From DATLMR01 sp035634255 (lineage in GTDB: Bacteria > Acidobacteriota > Blastocatellia > UBA7656), in the NCBI GenBank assembly GCA_035634255.1, contig DASQDI010000083.1:12037-76036 (forward strand): a DNA stretch of 64,000 nucleotides, written 5' to 3'. Position 1 is the stretch's first letter, and each line of letters opens with the position of its first letter. A model generated the notes under the pieces. It did no database searches and was not told the origin of the DNA. It was given only the letters and a program-made list of their open reading frames with translations. This document shows, piece after piece, positions 17,243-25,278 of the stretch. The translations under genes were made by a program, and so were the position numbers.

Positions 17243-17425
17243 ATGGTCACGATAAACAACCTTGATGTGAGATTCGACGTTGAGGGCGAGGGCGACGAAG
17301 CCGCCTTCGCGCGGCTCTTCGAGAAGTACGCGAACAAGTGGGGCCGCAGGCAGGAAGAGGCGAGGGAGCGCGAGCGCAGGGCCGAGGCCGAGCGGTCGGT
17401 GGGCGACCGCCGGGAGGAGTATTAA
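17243..17425 (+). CDS. Small eCIS protein (Pvc6-like position)
   Basis: A 60-residue, highly charged protein: a short beta-like start (TINNLDVRFDVEGEG) followed by an amphipathic Glu/Arg-rich helix (WGRRQEEARERERRAEAE). Small proteins of this type sit between the tube and LysM genes in many eCIS loci. Its exact role is not known. It lies 18 bases after tube 2 and two bases before the LysM gene. Confidence 0.65.
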   Translation: MVTINNLDVRFDVEGEGDEAAFARLFEKYANKWGRRQEEARERERRAEAERSVGDRREEY

Positions 17426-17427
17426 CG

Positions 17428-18093
17428 ATGAGCACTCCGGTATCAAGTCTGGGCCAGGGGTCGCAGCGCGCAAAGCTCGTGATCGAATCGCCCGCGGTGA
17501 ACCCCAGGGACCGCGTCATAGAGTTCCGCTTCAACCCGACCGAGTACCAGCTTCAGAAGGCGAACAACTTCGCTGAAATAGCCATTCCCGGATTGGAGAC
17601 CCCGCCGATCCAGTTCGTGCGCGGCAACAGCGAGAAGCTGACCGTCGAGCTGCTGGCCGACACGTCGGACACGCTCAAGGACGTGCGCGTCGAGTACGTC
17701 AACAAGCTGCGCGGCCTGCTCAACATCAGGAGCGAATCGCACGCCCCGCCCATAGTCAGTTTCGTCTGGAGCACGAACGAGTTCAGGGGCGTGGTCGAGA
17801 GCCTCAACGTGACGTACACGCTCTTCACCCCGCAGGGCACGCCCCTGCGGGCGAAGCTCAGCCTGACGCTGAAGGAGTACCGCCCGGTCGAAATCCAGTT
17901 GAAGGAGAGGCCGAAGACTTCGCCCGACCTCGAAAAGACCTGGGTGGTCACCAGGGGCGAGACGCTCTCGAGCATCGCGGCGGCCGTCTACCGCGACCCT
18001 AGCGCGTGGCGCGACATCGCCAGGGCCAACGAGATTAAAGACCCGCGAAGGCTCGCGCCGGGCCTCGTGCTGACTCTGCCGAGATTGCGGTGA
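17428..18093 (+). CDS. LysM-domain baseplate/tube adaptor (Pvc7-like)
   Basis: A 221-residue protein with an N-terminal tube-adaptor fold (VIEFRFNPTEYQLQKANN, then NSEKLTVELLADTSDT) and a C-terminal LysM domain (TWVVTRGETLSSIAAAVY, AWRDIARANEI, LAPGLVLTLP). In the family this protein joins the inner tube to the spike, similar to gp53/Afp7. Start ATG 17428 chosen because GGGAGGAG precedes it; a longer frame from 17338 overlaps the small upstream gene and lacks family resemblance. Confidence 0.9.
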   Translation: MSTPVSSLGQGSQRAKLVIESPAVNPRDRVIEFRFNPTEYQLQKANNFAEIAIPGLETPPIQFVRGNSEKLTVELLADTSDTLKDVRVEYVNKLRGLLNIRSESHAPPIVSFVWSTNEFRGVVESLNVTYTLFTPQGTPLRAKLSLTLKEYRPVEIQLKERPKTSPDLEKTWVVTRGETLSSIAAAVYRDPSAWRDIARANEIKDPRRLAPGLVLTLPRLR

Positions 18094-18108
18094 ACCCGGA
18101 GGTGTCGA

Positions 18109-19299
18109 ATGAGTAGCGATCTGGTCATGAATTCGAATGCGTCCCCCGGTCTCCCCTCGACCGATTACTACGCGCCTAATTTTAAGGTGATGGTCGAGGG
18201 CCGCGAGCTCGACGCGACGACCCACGGCGACATACTCGACCTTCAGGTGACGATGGACAGCGACAACCTGACCAACTTCAACTTAACGGTCAACAACTGG
18301 GACGACAGCAGCTTCGACTTCAAGTACAGCGACACCACGACGTTCGACATAGGCAAGCAGGTCCACATCCAGATGGGCTACGCCGACGAGCTCCGCTACA
18401 TGGTGAGCGGCCTCATCCAGACCCTTTCGCCGCGCTTCCCCGACACGGGCCCGCCGACCATGGCCGTCTCCGGGGTCGAGAAGCGCATCAAGCTGCGCGA
18501 CCGCAAGCCCGCTCCGGGGGACATAAAGAAATTCGTGAACAAGGCCGACTGGGAGATAGCCGAGATCATCGCGCAGCGCAACGGGCTGGAATCGCGCGTG
18601 ACGAAGCAGGGCGAAAAGCACGCCCTCGTCATGCAGAAGAATCAGGACGACCTGACGTTTCTGATGGAGCGCGCGAAGCGGATGGATTTCGACTTCTACG
18701 TGCGCGTCGACCCGGCCACGGGCCGCGACAAGCTCTATTTCGTCAGCCCTACCGACAGCCGCGACGCGCGCCAGTCCTACCTCTACGTCTTCGAGTGGGG
18801 CAAGAACCTGATCAATTACAGCTCGCAGCTCACGCTCAACAATCAGGTCGGCAACGTCACGGTGCGGGGGTGGGACCCCGCGACCAAGCGGGCCATAACC
18901 TACACCGCGAAGCCGAGCGACCTGCCGCAGGCCGGCGGGGGGACGACCGGGGCCAAGGCGGCCGAGAAGCACCTGCCCAAGCGTAACGACCAGGTGGTCG
19001 ACCTGCCGGTGACGAGCGCCCAGGAAGCGCGCGACCTCGCCATCAGCCTGCTGCGCGAGCGGGCCTACCAATTCCTCACGGGCAGCGGGCAGGTGATCGG
19101 CCTGCCCGACATGCGGCCGGGCGACCTGGCCGAGCTCCGCGGCCTCGGGCAGCGCTTCAGCGGCCCGCCCGGCAAGCCGATCCTGTACTACATAAAGAAA
19201 GTCACGCACTCAATCGGCGGCTCGGGGTACCTGACCCAGTTCGAAGTGCGCTCGACCGCCGACGGCGGGACGCGGCAAGGCGGAGGTGGAACCAGATGA
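18109..19299 (+). CDS. Spike base protein, gpD/VgrG N-terminal-like (Pvc8-like)
   Basis: A 396-residue late-control-D family protein: APNFKVMVEGRELDATTHG, then DSDNLTNFNLTVNNWDD, a domain with VSGVEKRIKLRDRKPAP and TFLMERAKRMDFDFYVRV, and a C-terminal segment with FLTGSGQVIGLPDMRPGD. It corresponds to the gp27-like part of a VgrG spike, the baseplate hub trimer. The OB-fold and needle part is encoded by the next gene, so the spike is split in two. Overlap ATGA with that gene. Confidence 0.9.
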   Translation: MSSDLVMNSNASPGLPSTDYYAPNFKVMVEGRELDATTHGDILDLQVTMDSDNLTNFNLTVNNWDDSSFDFKYSDTTTFDIGKQVHIQMGYADELRYMVSGLIQTLSPRFPDTGPPTMAVSGVEKRIKLRDRKPAPGDIKKFVNKADWEIAEIIAQRNGLESRVTKQGEKHALVMQKNQDDLTFLMERAKRMDFDFYVRVDPATGRDKLYFVSPTDSRDARQSYLYVFEWGKNLINYSSQLTLNNQVGNVTVRGWDPATKRAITYTAKPSDLPQAGGGTTGAKAAEKHLPKRNDQVVDLPVTSAQEARDLAISLLRERAYQFLTGSGQVIGLPDMRPGDLAELRGLGQRFSGPPGKPILYYIKKVTHSIGGSGYLTQFEVRSTADGGTRQGGGGTR

Positions 19300-19874
19300 C
19301 GGCACAGGCTCGCTCGCGCACGACGGACAAGCGTTATTACGGCGTCTACGAGGCAATCGTCACCGACGTAAACGACCCCGCGAAGGAGGCCCGCGTCAAG
19401 GTGCGCTTCCCGTGGTTCGACGACGAGACGGTGAGCGAATGGTGCCGCGTGCGGCAGGCGTACGCGGGCAACGGTTACGGGGCGGTCTTCATCCCCGAGC
19501 CCGGCGACGAGGTCCTGATCGCCTTCATTCAGGGCGATATGAGACTGCCGATAATTCTCGGGGGGCTCTACAACGGGCAGGACAAGCCGCCGACGAGCCG
19601 GGCGAACGACAAGGACGAAAAGGTGATCCGCACCAGGGCCGGCCACCAGATCACGCTCGATGACACGGGCGGCAAGGAGAAGATCACCATCGTCGATTCG
19701 GAGGAGAAGAACCGGATCGAGATCGACACCGCGAACGACGAGATCAAGATCACCTCGACCACGGGGAAGCTGATAATCCAGGCCAACGAGATAGAGATTT
19801 CGGCCAGGGCCGGGATGAAGATCGACGCGGGCGCGGACTTGAAGCTCAAAGGGGCGACCATCAACCTCAATTGA
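19296..19874 (+). CDS. Spike OB-fold and beta-helix protein, gpV/gp5-like
   Basis: A 192-residue protein with an OB-fold (YYGVYEAIVTDVNDPAKEA, RVKVRFPWFDDETVSEWCR, FIPEPGDEVLIAFIQGD), followed by a repeat-rich beta-helix (GHQITLDD, KITIVDSEEKNRIEID, KLIIQANEIEIS, LKLKGATINL). This is the C-terminal half of a VgrG spike as a separate chain. It forms the trimeric needle on top of the gpD-like hub and carries the PAAR tip encoded next. Confidence 0.9.
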   Translation: MTAQARSRTTDKRYYGVYEAIVTDVNDPAKEARVKVRFPWFDDETVSEWCRVRQAYAGNGYGAVFIPEPGDEVLIAFIQGDMRLPIILGGLYNGQDKPPTSRANDKDEKVIRTRAGHQITLDDTGGKEKITIVDSEEKNRIEIDTANDEIKITSTTGKLIIQANEIEISARAGMKIDAGADLKLKGATINLN

Positions 19875-19886
19875 AAGGGCGATTCC

Positions 19887-20288
19887 ATGGGACAGCCGGC
19901 GGCGAAACAGGGCGATCAGATCACGGCCACCGACACGCACGTCGTGATGGTTCCGGCCCCGCCCGGCCCGCCCGTGCCGACTCCGCTGCCGCACCCTTTC
20001 GCGGGCGTCATCAACGGCGGGCTCAGCGGCGACGTGAAGGTCATGGGCAGGGCGTCGGCGACGGTCGGCAGCACGGCCGACAACACGCCCCCGCACATCC
20101 CGACGCCGCCGGGCACGGCTTTCCAGAACCCGCCCGCGAACCTGGCGACCATCAGGGTCGGCAGTCAGACCGTCAGGATAAACGGCAAGGCCGCCGCGCG
20201 TAACGGAGACACCGCGGATACCTGCAACGACCCGGCCGATTTGCCCATAGGGACCGTGATCGCCGTGGGCACGGTGTTGATCGGTTGA
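19887..20288 (+). CDS. PAAR-like tip protein (Pvc10-like position)
   Basis: A 133-residue PAAR-type protein: GQPAAKQGDQITATDTHVVM at the start, INGGLSGDVKVMGRASATVG in the middle, and VRINGKAAARNGDTADTC toward the end. This matches the PAAR/DUF4150 pattern of short beta-cone proteins that sharpen the spike. It probably binds the end of the beta-helix encoded immediately upstream. Confidence 0.85.
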   Translation: MGQPAAKQGDQITATDTHVVMVPAPPGPPVPTPLPHPFAGVINGGLSGDVKVMGRASATVGSTADNTPPHIPTPPGTAFQNPPANLATIRVGSQTVRINGKAAARNGDTADTCNDPADLPIGTVIAVGTVLIG

Positions 20289-20318
20289 TAGAAGGGGGCG
20301 ACATAGAAGGAGACTACG

Positions 20319-20720
20319 ATGAACTCAAAGATAGTCGGCACTGGTTGGCGCTTTCCGATCCTTCCCGACGCATCGGGCAGCCTCTCTTACGTCGATGGCG
20401 ACGAGAATGTCGAGCAGTCGTTGAAGGTCTTACTGCTGACGCACCTCGGCCAGCGCGTGATGCGCCCCGACTTCGGCACCCGGTCGCGCAGCCTGGTCTT
20501 CTCGCCCGGCAGCCTTCAATACCTCGGCCTGCTCGAATCCACCATCCGCGACGCCGTCCGGGATTGGGAGCCGCGCATAAACCTCGAACAGGTGCGGGCC
20601 GAAGTCGACCAGGAGGACGAAACGCACGTGACCATTCACATAGGCTACCTCGTGCGGCAGACCAACACGCGCAGCAACCTCGTCTTCCCTTTCTACCTCG
20701 ACACAGTGGAGCGTAGTTGA
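20319..20720 (+). CDS. gp25-like baseplate wedge protein (Pvc9-like)
   Basis: A 133-residue GPW/gp25 family protein with GWRFPILPDASGSLSYVDGD, LLTHLGQRVMRPDFGT and WEPRINLEQV, the hallmark EPRI motif. It nucleates sheath assembly on the baseplate. AAGGAG precedes the ATG. TGATG overlap with the next gene. Confidence 0.92.
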   Translation: MNSKIVGTGWRFPILPDASGSLSYVDGDENVEQSLKVLLLTHLGQRVMRPDFGTRSRSLVFSPGSLQYLGLLESTIRDAVRDWEPRINLEQVRAEVDQEDETHVTIHIGYLVRQTNTRSNLVFPFYLDTVERS

Positions 20721-23185
20721 TGGCCCTCGAACCGATCAAACTCGACGATCTCGCGTGGAGCGAAATGGTGGCCGCCATCAGGCGGCGCATCGCCGCCGCG
20801 TCGGGCGGAAGGTGGACCTTGCATGCCCCGGTCGACCCGGGCATCACCATGCTGGAACTCTTCGCGTGGCTGCTCGAACAGCGCGTCTACTGGATGGATC
20901 AACTGCCCGATTCGCTCGTCCGCGGGGCGCTCTCACTCCTCGGCGAAGCGCCGAAGCCGACGCAGGTCGCGGCGACGGTCATGCGCTTTTCGACGCCCAA
21001 ACGCGCGCGGGCCCTGAAGAAGATGGAGAGGCTAAGGCTTGAGAGATCAAACCCGCCCCTCGTCTTTTCTACGGAGCACGAGATCACTCTGCTGCCGTTC
21101 GTGAGGCTGGACGAGCAGAGGGACAAGGTCGGCCTCTTCATCGACGGAACGGACCGCACGACAGACCTGGAGCAGGGCAAGGTGATGAGGCTCTTTCCGT
21201 CCGGCGGCGCCGCGGCCGAGGTTCGGATAGTGCTCTGGCTGCGCGAGCCTCTGCCCGCGAGCCTCGCCGGCAAAAAATTCTCTCTGCTCTTCGACCTGCG
21301 AGACACGTCCGGCATCGCGCCGCAGTGGTCGCCCGGCGCTCCGGCGGACGTGCCGCCGCCCGCGCCGGTCGAGTGGTTCTACGGAGGCCCCGGCGGCGGG
21401 CAGGTTCGATTCGGCGACGATGACGTTGACGACGGGACGGGAGGTCTGCGCAGGTCGGGCCTCGTGACGCTGCCGATCAAGGGCGACTGGCAGGCGGATA
21501 GCTCAAACGCCCCGAAGGAGATTCATCAATACTCGCTCTGGATGCGCGTCGGGCGGGCGAGCTTCACCGCCCCGCCGCGGCTTGAGCGCCTGATACCGAA
21601 CGTGGTGATCGCCTCGCATAGGAGGAGGACCGGCAAGCATACTTTGCGGCGCGAGTGGCTCCCTCTGCCGGGCAACACTATTTCGCTCGCGGACCTGCCC
21701 GAGAGGGAAGCCGTGAAGGATCACCCGCCGATTGAGAACACCGTCAGCCTCAGGGTCAGAGAGCGCGACTCGGAATGGCACGAGTGGCAGGTGACCCCCG
21801 ACCTGAACTTTCACGGGCCGACGGATCGGGTCTTCACGGTTGACCGCCTGCGCGGTGAGGTGCGCTTCGGCGATGGCCTGACCGGGCGCTTACCCGTTCT
21901 GGCCGTGAGTTTCAAAATTACCGAACAGACTTTAGAGAGGCTCAGATCGGCGGCCGTCGCGGAGCTCGTTCTGCAAAGGCTCGAAACGCTGAAAGGCGAA
22001 GAATTCTCGGGAGAGAAAGTTTTCCTCGACGCCATCAAGACCGCCGTCGGGGCCGACGACGCGGAAAGGATCAAGCCTCTGGCCCTGAAGCACGGCGCAG
22101 CGCCGCAGTTGGAAGTTCGCTACTGCGTGGGCGGAGGGGCTGCGGGCAGGCTCGGCGCTAACCTCGGATGGAGCCTCGAAGAATTTCAGAACGAAGGCGC
22201 GGATGATTCCACCGGCGAACAGCCCGAAATCGACCCCCAGGCCGAAGAGTTGAAGGCCATAAACGTGGTGCGCGCCGAAGGCGGGGATGAGCCGGAAACG
22301 ATCTCAAGCGCGCGCGAGCGCATGTCGTCCGCGCTCAGGCAGCGCACGCGCGCCGTCACGCGCGAGGATTACGAAGAGATAGCGCGCACGACTCCGGGCG
22401 TGGCCATCAGGCGGGCGCACGCCGCAGTCGGTTTTCACCCGAACCACCCATGCGCGGCGGTGCCGGGGGCGGTCACGGTGTTCATAGTGCCCGACGCACC
22501 GCGGCCTGATCTGCTCAGTGAAGACTCGGAAGAATTCGACGGGATGCTGGTCGAGAGCGCCTTCGTCGCCGCGCCCATGCCGGACCCCGGCGCGCTCGAC
22601 TCCGTTCGCGCTCGTCTGGACGAAACGCGGCTGGTCGCGAGCGAGGTCTTTGTTCTGGCCCCGCGCTACAGGCGGGTGGCGATCACGGTCGAGGTGGAAT
22701 CCGACTCGGCCGACAACACCAAACTCGGCCGGGCGATAAAACAGAAGCTCCGCACGTTCTTCGACCCGCTGACCGGCGGCGACGAAGGGGAGGGCTGGCC
22801 CTTCGGCGAGCCGTTGCGCCCCTCGGCGATCCTGCGCGAAGCACAGCGCGCGCTCGGCAATCAGGGCACCGTCGTCCAACTCTTCGTCGATCTGCCCGGC
22901 GAGTCGAAGCCGAATTTAGAGATGGACGGGCGCGACCCGTTCACGGGCGATTGCGCTTTACTGCGCCGGGTTGAGCAGGGTGTGAGCTGCGGGGCGATCT
23001 CTCTCGGGGCTTCCGAGGAGGCGGAGTTCCGCCGCCGTTTCAGTAAAGAGATTTCGCAAGGCGCTCAGGCGGGGCGGGAGCCGGCCTGCGCGGATGTCGC
23101 CATCGGGAAACACGAACTGGTTGAGGTCGGCCAGCTCACGGTCAATTTCAAGCGCGCGACCGAGGGGCAGGGAGGTCTGCGATGA
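20720..23185 (+). CDS. Baseplate wedge protein, gpJ-like, large (Pvc11-like)
   Basis: An 821-residue putative baseplate assembly protein. The N-terminal PVDPGITMLELFAWLLEQRV is typical of the family. The middle holds LRGEVRFGDGLTGRLPV and, further on, the gpJ core (TRAVTREDYEEIARTTPGV, AVTVFIVPDAP). The C-terminal FDPLTGGDEGEGWPFGEPL is the conserved wedge motif shared with the next gene. Two such proteins form the baseplate ring around the spike, and the pair corresponds to Pvc11 and Pvc12. Confidence 0.9.
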   Translation: MALEPIKLDDLAWSEMVAAIRRRIAAASGGRWTLHAPVDPGITMLELFAWLLEQRVYWMDQLPDSLVRGALSLLGEAPKPTQVAATVMRFSTPKRARALKKMERLRLERSNPPLVFSTEHEITLLPFVRLDEQRDKVGLFIDGTDRTTDLEQGKVMRLFPSGGAAAEVRIVLWLREPLPASLAGKKFSLLFDLRDTSGIAPQWSPGAPADVPPPAPVEWFYGGPGGGQVRFGDDDVDDGTGGLRRSGLVTLPIKGDWQADSSNAPKEIHQYSLWMRVGRASFTAPPRLERLIPNVVIASHRRRTGKHTLRREWLPLPGNTISLADLPEREAVKDHPPIENTVSLRVRERDSEWHEWQVTPDLNFHGPTDRVFTVDRLRGEVRFGDGLTGRLPVLAVSFKITEQTLERLRSAAVAELVLQRLETLKGEEFSGEKVFLDAIKTAVGADDAERIKPLALKHGAAPQLEVRYCVGGGAAGRLGANLGWSLEEFQNEGADDSTGEQPEIDPQAEELKAINVVRAEGGDEPETISSARERMSSALRQRTRAVTREDYEEIARTTPGVAIRRAHAAVGFHPNHPCAAVPGAVTVFIVPDAPRPDLLSEDSEEFDGMLVESAFVAAPMPDPGALDSVRARLDETRLVASEVFVLAPRYRRVAITVEVESDSADNTKLGRAIKQKLRTFFDPLTGGDEGEGWPFGEPLRPSAILREAQRALGNQGTVVQLFVDLPGESKPNLEMDGRDPFTGDCALLRRVEQGVSCGAISLGASEEAEFRRRFSKEISQGAQAGREPACADVAIGKHELVEVGQLTVNFKRATEGQGGLR

Positions 23186-25278
23186 GCGAAGTCTGGTGGG
23201 GCAAAGAGTCGCGGCGCAATCTTCAGGCGGGGGTAAAACGCTCGGGCGGATCATCGGCCGCGCAGCCCGAGCTTCTGCCGTCTTCGCGCCAGGAAGTCAC
23301 GGACGAGTTGCGCGCCCGGACGAAGAACTTCACGCCGGAATGGACGAACCTGCGCGCGACTGACGCGGGTTTCGCGCTCACGCGGCTGTTCGGCGAGCAG
23401 ATGGAGCCCGTGATCGAGCGATTGAATCGGCTGCCGGAGAAAGCCTTGATCGAGTTTCTCGGCATGGCGGGCGTCCAGCCTCTACAGGCATCGCCCGCCT
23501 CGGCCCTGCTCGAATTCGAGGTCTCTGACAGCGCGCCCCAATCGGTCCTCGTCAGCAGGGGCTTCCAGGTCGGCGCGCAGCCCGCAGATGGCGGAGGCGA
23601 TCTGGTGATCTTCGAAACCGAGCGCGACCTGCTCGCCGCGCCCGCGAAGATCGATGAGATGCACGTACAGCTCGACAATCTCTTTCAAGCGATAGACGTG
23701 CAGGCCGAAGGCGACGACGCGCGCTTTCTCCCCTTCGGTGATCGCCCCGAGCCGGGCCGCGCGCTCTTCATAGGTCTGTCGGGTGACATCGCTCCGGGGC
23801 CGACGCTCTCGCTCGGCATCCGTGTAGCCGCGCCGCCGGGCTCGCCTCCCCCCGTGCCCGGCGGCGGCGTCGCGCCCCTGCCCGTGCCGAGCGCGCCCCT
23901 GCTCGAATGGAGTGTGCTCGATGGGTCTAAGTTTGAATCGGTCGAAGTCAACTTCGACGAGACCGGCGCGCTGGCCCACAGCGGGGTCATCGAGTTGCGG
24001 CTGCCGCGACAATGGAGACCCGGACGGCCCGCGGGCCTCGATAAGACTCTGCGCTGGCTGCGGCTGCAAATCACGTTCGGCAGCTTCGAGCAGAGCCCCG
24101 TGCTCACGTCGGTGAAGTTGAACATGGCGCGGGCCATCGCCGCGCGGACCATATTCAACGAAGCGCTGGAGCCATTGCCGCAGAGCCGCAACCGACAGAT
24201 GCGCCTGAGCCAGAGGCCCGTCCTGCCCGACTCACTGATTCTCGAAGTGGACGAGGGCGGGTTCGACACGGCGAGCGAGCCCGAAGTCGATCTGCCGGTC
24301 GCGTCCGACGGGATCGATCAAAGCTCGCCCGGCGCGCAGGGCAGGTCGAAGACGAGAAGGTGGCGGCAGGTTGACGACCTGTCGCTCTTCGGCCCCGAGG
24401 ATGAGGTCTACGTGCTCGACCCGCTCGAAGCCATAGTCACGTTCGGCGACGGAGTTAAAGGGGCCGAAGTGCCTCAGGGATTCCGCAACGTGCGCGCGGC
24501 GCGCTACAGGGTCGGCGGGGGGAAGGCGGGCGCGGTCGCGGCAGAAGCCATAAGCACTCTGCTCTCGTCAGCGCCCTTCATAAAGAAGGTCTCTAACCCG
24601 TGGCCCGCGACCGGCGGCGCTGATCGCGAGAGCCAGCAGCAGGCGATAAAGCGAGGGCCGCAGGAGATTCGCACACGTTCGCGCGCGGTGACGGTGGCCG
24701 ATTACGCTCTGCTCGCGCGCAGGGCACAGGGCGCGTTGGTAGAACGCGCGCACGCGGTCGCGGGCCTGCACCCCGCCTTCCCCGGACGGCCCATCCCCGG
24801 AGTCGTGGCGGTCTTCGTCGTGCCGCCTGATCGCAACGAAGGGCCGCCGACTCCCGACGAGGATACGTTGCGCGCGGTGTCTTCGTACCTGAGCGCCGAG
24901 GCCGCGCCGGCGGGCGTGGAAGTCGTGGCCGCCGCGCCGCGCTACCACAGGGTGAAGATCGAAGCCGCCCTCATAATCCGTTCCGGCGTCGATTCGGGCG
25001 AGACCGTGCGGCGCGCGATCAAGGCAATCGACGATTTCATCAACCCGCTGACGGGCGGCTCGGACCGCGGCGGGTGGCCGTTCGGCGGCGCGTTGCGCTA
25101 CCAGGCCTTGCTGCGCCGCCTGACCGACGTTTATGGCGTGAGCGCGGTGCCGACGCTCAGCATCATCGCCGATGGCTTCAGGTTTCTTGCCTGTCAGGAC
25201 TTCGTGCCCGAAGCCAACGCCCTGCTGTGGCCCGAAGTCCACCAGATTGTAGTGCGGGAGCGAGAGGAGAGTAGATGA
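23182..25278 (+). CDS. Baseplate wedge protein, gpJ-like (Pvc12-like)
   Basis: A 698-residue paralogue of the preceding protein. It shares the N-terminal ATDAGFALTRLFGEQMEPVI region, EAIVTFGDGVKGAEVPQG, TRSRAVTVADYALLARRAQ, VVAVFVVPPDRNEGP, and INPLTGGSDRGGWPFGG near the end. A Pro-rich strip (residues about 210-240) interrupts the first half. ATGA overlaps with both neighbours show strong translational coupling, as expected for subunits of a heteromeric wedge. Confidence 0.9.
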   Translation: MSEVWWGKESRRNLQAGVKRSGGSSAAQPELLPSSRQEVTDELRARTKNFTPEWTNLRATDAGFALTRLFGEQMEPVIERLNRLPEKALIEFLGMAGVQPLQASPASALLEFEVSDSAPQSVLVSRGFQVGAQPADGGGDLVIFETERDLLAAPAKIDEMHVQLDNLFQAIDVQAEGDDARFLPFGDRPEPGRALFIGLSGDIAPGPTLSLGIRVAAPPGSPPPVPGGGVAPLPVPSAPLLEWSVLDGSKFESVEVNFDETGALAHSGVIELRLPRQWRPGRPAGLDKTLRWLRLQITFGSFEQSPVLTSVKLNMARAIAARTIFNEALEPLPQSRNRQMRLSQRPVLPDSLILEVDEGGFDTASEPEVDLPVASDGIDQSSPGAQGRSKTRRWRQVDDLSLFGPEDEVYVLDPLEAIVTFGDGVKGAEVPQGFRNVRAARYRVGGGKAGAVAAEAISTLLSSAPFIKKVSNPWPATGGADRESQQQAIKRGPQEIRTRSRAVTVADYALLARRAQGALVERAHAVAGLHPAFPGRPIPGVVAVFVVPPDRNEGPPTPDEDTLRAVSSYLSAEAAPAGVEVVAAAPRYHRVKIEAALIIRSGVDSGETVRRAIKAIDDFINPLTGGSDRGGWPFGGALRYQALLRRLTDVYGVSAVPTLSIIADGFRFLACQDFVPEANALLWPEVHQIVVREREESR

